36,954 nt of DNA from NCBI GenBank assembly GCA_021808665.1, contig JAKBBA010000034.1, forward strand, positions 1 through 36,954, in the 5' to 3' direction. This DNA comes from Actinomycetes bacterium (GTDB taxonomy: Bacteria; Actinomycetota; Acidimicrobiia; Acidimicrobiales; Palsa-688). Shown here piece by piece: positions 33,827 to 36,954 of this stretch. The translations under genes and the position numbers were made by a program. Each line of letters opens with the position of its first letter. The stretch's first letter is position 1. The notes beneath the pieces are model-generated. The model did not search any database. It was not told the origin of the DNA and saw nothing but the letters and a program-made list of their open reading frames with translations.

Positions 33827-36195
33827 ACGCTTCTGGGACCTCACCCTCCGACGCCAACCCTCCGCTCGTAAAAGCCCAGAAACTTGCGCTCCTAGAGAAC
33901 GCCACACTCACCGGCAGCGCCTGGTGCACAGCTTGGGCCGCTGCAGTCGACGCTTGGCTGGCCGATCTTTTCGACGTGTCGACAGCGGCGGCGCCCAAAG
34001 CTTCGGCCGTGCTGATCGCTGTGGGAGGCTACGGCAGAGGCAGCATGTCCCCGAGCAGCGACCTGGATTTGCTCGTAGTACACGACGGACGGACCAGGGA
34101 CGTGAGCCGGCTAGCGGACGCCCTGTGGTACCCCATCTGGGACAGCGGGATCAGCCTCGACCACAGTGTGCGCACTTTGAAGGAGTTGCGCTCCGCTATG
34201 GACTCCGACATTAAGGTTGCCCTAGGTCTGTTGGACGCCCGGGTTATAGCCGGCGACCCGAAGCTAGGAATGGTTTCGCTTCGCAGCGTCGCCCAAGCAT
34301 GGCAGGACCGCTCGAAGCGCTGGCTGGCCGAAGTAGAAGAGACGGTCAGGTCCCGTCACGAGCGTTTCGGGGACCTCGCTTTCCTACTCGAACCCGACCT
34401 GAAAGAGGCCAGGGGCGGTCTCCGCGACGTTCAACTGTTGAGAAGCCTCTCCCGGATCGAGCCAACGTTAGGGCCGATCGTGTCGGCACGCGGACTGTAC
34501 CGAGCCGAGGAGACCCTCAACGCTACCCGTGTCGAGCTGCAGCGCAGCGGTGCAAACAGCTCCAACGTCCTGCTCCTCCAAGACCAAGACCGCGTCGCTG
34601 CACGCCGAGGTCTTTTCGACTCGCACGGAACCCCCGACGCCGACGCGCTGATGGCGGCCGTCGCTGGGGCAGCTAGGACCGTAGCGTGGGCTTCGGACGA
34701 CGCGTGGCGACGGATCAACGCGGAGTTGGCCGGGCCGAAGAAACGCCCGCAGACGGTTGGGCTCGAGCCGGGGATCGTCGTCAGGGACGGCGAGATAGGA
34801 CTCCTGAGGGCTGCGGACCCGGCGATCGACCCTTCGCTGGCGTTACGTCTGGCCGCCGCGTCGGCCGAGCAGGACCTGCCGATGGCAGCCACCGCGCTGG
34901 ATCGGCTGTCCAAACGCACCTTGGCCCCCGAAGGAACCTGGACCCCGGCGACCCTCCAAGCCCTGCTACGCCTGCTGGGAGCCGGTCGCCCGGCGGTGGC
35001 CGCCATAGAGTCGCTAGACCAGCGTGGGGTCTGGCTTCGATACCTCCCTGAATGGGCTGCAGTCCGAAACCGTCCGCAGCGCAACGCCTACCACCGTTTC
35101 ACCGTCGACCGACACCTTCTTGAGACAGTCGCCAACGCCTCAACACATCAAAGCGCTGTCCACAGACCGGACATCCTCCTCCTCGGTGCCCTGCTCCACG
35201 ACATCGGTAAGGGTCGAGGCGGGGACCACACCGCCGTCGGGATCGAGATCGTCACGTCTCTAGCGGATCGTATCGGCCTCTCCGACGACGACCGGGACCT
35301 GCTCGTCTCACTGGTACGCCATCACCTACTGCTTCCCGACGTCGCCACGAGGAGGGATCTCGACGATCCCGCAACAGCGCAGAGCGTTGCCAGCGCGGTC
35401 GGAGATCAAGACACCTTGGAGTTGCTTGCTGTGCTCACCGAAGCCGACAGCCTCGCCACCGGACCGGCCGCATGGGGAACCTGGAAAGCCGGCTTGGTCA
35501 CCCGCCTCGTGTCGCAGACTGCAGCCGTTCTGGATGGCAGACCACCCCCAGAACCGGACCGGGCGGCTCTGAGCGCCGACGAGGCAGCACTCCTGGCCAG
35601 CCGAGACTTGAAGGTGCTCGCCGACGGGACGTCGCTTCGGGTGGCCGCGCCAGACCAAACCGGCCTTTTAGGGGTTGTGGCCGGGGTGCTAACCCTGTCG
35701 GGAGTCAACGTGCGCTCAGCTACCACGATCTCCGACGAGACGATAGGAATGGCCCTTCTACGTTTCGAGGTGGCTCCCGCCTTCGACCGCCTGCCGGACT
35801 GGGACCGCTTCGCCGCGGACCTGCGTGGTGCTCTCGCCGGTGACGTCGACCTCGAGCGACGCCTCGACGAGCGTGAGTCCCGGTATCGGCGCTTTCAGGT
35901 AAATGTCGCCGCTCGGCTGCCTGACGTGGCGGTGATCTTCGACAACTCGTCGTCGTCGACTTCGACCATCGTCGAGGTAAGAGCCCCCGACAGGGGACCG
36001 GTTCTGTGCAAGGTCGCCCGGGCGATCGCCAGTGCCGGTGCGACGATCACGTGCGCCCTGGTGAGCACGCTCGGCGCCGAAGCCATAGACGTGTTCTACG
36101 TACACGACGCGAAGGCGGGCCGAGTCGACGACCCGGCCCGCCTTCAAAAGATCGAGGATGCGATCCTGGGATCCCTTCAGCCTCCTCGCACGTAG
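33823..36195 (+). CDS. glnD: PII-modifying nucleotidyltransferase GlnD
   Basis: GlnD senses glutamine and modifies (uridylylates or, in several actinobacteria, adenylylates) the PII protein. Domains in order, from the chosen start: nucleotidyltransferase with 'GGYGRGSMSPSSDLDLL' (GGYGRG at 68-73, D80 and D82), the helical PII-modifying domain, an HD hydrolase domain with 'LLHDIGKGRGGDH' near 458, and two ACT domains near 605-670 and 700-785. No ATG, GTG or TTG lies in frame between the gpmA end and the GTG at 33976. CTG 33823 overlaps the gpmA stop (CTGA) and has GGGGG seven bases upstream, giving 790 residues. Starting at 33976 would leave only 17 residues before GGYGRG. Confidence 0.9.
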   Translation: MNASGTSPSDANPPLVKAQKLALLENATLTGSAWCTAWAAAVDAWLADLFDVSTAAAPKASAVLIAVGGYGRGSMSPSSDLDLLVVHDGRTRDVSRLADALWYPIWDSGISLDHSVRTLKELRSAMDSDIKVALGLLDARVIAGDPKLGMVSLRSVAQAWQDRSKRWLAEVEETVRSRHERFGDLAFLLEPDLKEARGGLRDVQLLRSLSRIEPTLGPIVSARGLYRAEETLNATRVELQRSGANSSNVLLLQDQDRVAARRGLFDSHGTPDADALMAAVAGAARTVAWASDDAWRRINAELAGPKKRPQTVGLEPGIVVRDGEIGLLRAADPAIDPSLALRLAAASAEQDLPMAATALDRLSKRTLAPEGTWTPATLQALLRLLGAGRPAVAAIESLDQRGVWLRYLPEWAAVRNRPQRNAYHRFTVDRHLLETVANASTHQSAVHRPDILLLGALLHDIGKGRGGDHTAVGIEIVTSLADRIGLSDDDRDLLVSLVRHHLLLPDVATRRDLDDPATAQSVASAVGDQDTLELLAVLTEADSLATGPAAWGTWKAGLVTRLVSQTAAVLDGRPPPEPDRAALSADEAALLASRDLKVLADGTSLRVAAPDQTGLLGVVAGVLTLSGVNVRSATTISDETIGMALLRFEVAPAFDRLPDWDRFAADLRGALAGDVDLERRLDERESRYRRFQVNVAARLPDVAVIFDNSSSSTSTIVEVRAPDRGPVLCKVARAIASAGATITCALVSTLGAEAIDVFYVHDAKAGRVDDPARLQKIEDAILGSLQPPRT

Positions 36196-36401
36196 CGAGC
36201 GTGCATCCGCCACACCCAGATCGACACCGAGAACCAGCCGGCAGCGATCACAACCCAGAAGATCGCGAGGAGACTCTGGCGGTTCCCCGCGAGGATGATC
36301 GCCACACCGAGCGCCATCAGTGAGAGCACCATGATCCCTCGCCACACCCAACCTGAGCGGACAGACCGGGACTGGCTCAGCTCCCAGCGTTCCCCGCTCA
36401 T
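36177..36401 (-). CDS. Small two-helix membrane protein, unknown function
   Basis: The 74-residue protein has two predicted TM helices (about 22-38, 'IMVLSLMALGVAIILAG', and 43-62, 'LLAIFWVVIAAGWFSVSIWVW') joined by a short polar turn and ending in a basic 'RMHARYVRGG'. ATG 36401 is assumed; GTG 36410 with GAGAGAG upstream is an alternative. It follows the PII gene by about 100 bases and overlaps the glnD end tail-to-tail by 19 bases. No function can be assigned. Confidence 0.65.
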   Translation of the reverse strand: MSGERWELSQSRSVRSGWVWRGIMVLSLMALGVAIILAGNRQSLLAIFWVVIAAGWFSVSIWVWRMHARYVRGG

Positions 36402-36504
36402 GGCTCCCACGATACGCTCTCTCAGACCGAGGGGGGCGACGGGTTGCAGGGAACGCTTCGGTGGTGTGAAACGTCCTGTGCTACTCCGCCGGAGCGCCGC
36501 GGGG

Positions 36505-36953
<449 letters not shown>

Positions 36954-36954
36954 G

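Overview
The window is high-GC chromosomal DNA from an actinobacterium, most likely of the class Acidimicrobiia or a close deep-branching relative. The evidence is a bldC-type regulator beside purM, the dnaK-grpE-dnaJ-hspR-clpB heat-shock operon with a HAIR-type operator, frequent GTG and TTG starts with 4-base gene overlaps, and an exported protein carrying the 'GYWLVGADGGVFAFG' repeats that are common in Acidimicrobiia. The placement is inference; no rRNA or tRNA gene is present. No gene-free stretch exceeds about 300 bases.

Region 1 (1-7357, minus strand) is accessory. Read from 7357 downwards it is: a GT4 glycosyltransferase; a two-domain GT32-like/GT4 glycosyltransferase; a stand-alone PqqD-type (RiPP recognition element) protein; a 103-residue Tat-signal protein ending in six tandem pentapeptides with an invariant Asn-Gln; a SunS-like GT2 glycosyltransferase with TPR repeats; and a large exported beta-helix/beta-propeller protein cut by the left window edge. 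Genes are coupled by ATGA overlaps or short gaps. This is the best candidate for an undescribed system: a Tat-exported repeat peptide, a peptide-binding chaperone domain and three glycosyltransferases, with no classical RiPP enzyme in view.

Region 2 (7454-12296) holds hemD (+), serA (-), a lipoprotein gene (+), argJ (-) and bldC (-). Region 3 (12450-18923) holds purM, purF and purL on the minus strand, a small conserved plus-strand gene of unknown function, and purQ and purS on the minus strand. Region 4 (18920-31344) continues upstream on the minus strand with purC, purD, purA, an MMPL transporter gene, clpB, hspR, dnaJ, grpE and dnaK. From dnaK to purQ eleven genes lie in one direction with gaps of at most about 50 bases, so a heat-shock operon runs straight into de novo purine genes. 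The small-type PurL needs PurS and PurQ as partner subunits, and all three are present.

Region 5 (31468-36954) is a plus-strand run of a DHA2-type MFS exporter, gpmA and glnD. It converges on a minus-strand set: a partial upstream ORF (perhaps the end of amtB), a PII gene (glnK/glnB) and a small membrane protein. GlnD and PII form the nitrogen-signalling pair. glnD appears to start at a rare CTG overlapping the gpmA stop.
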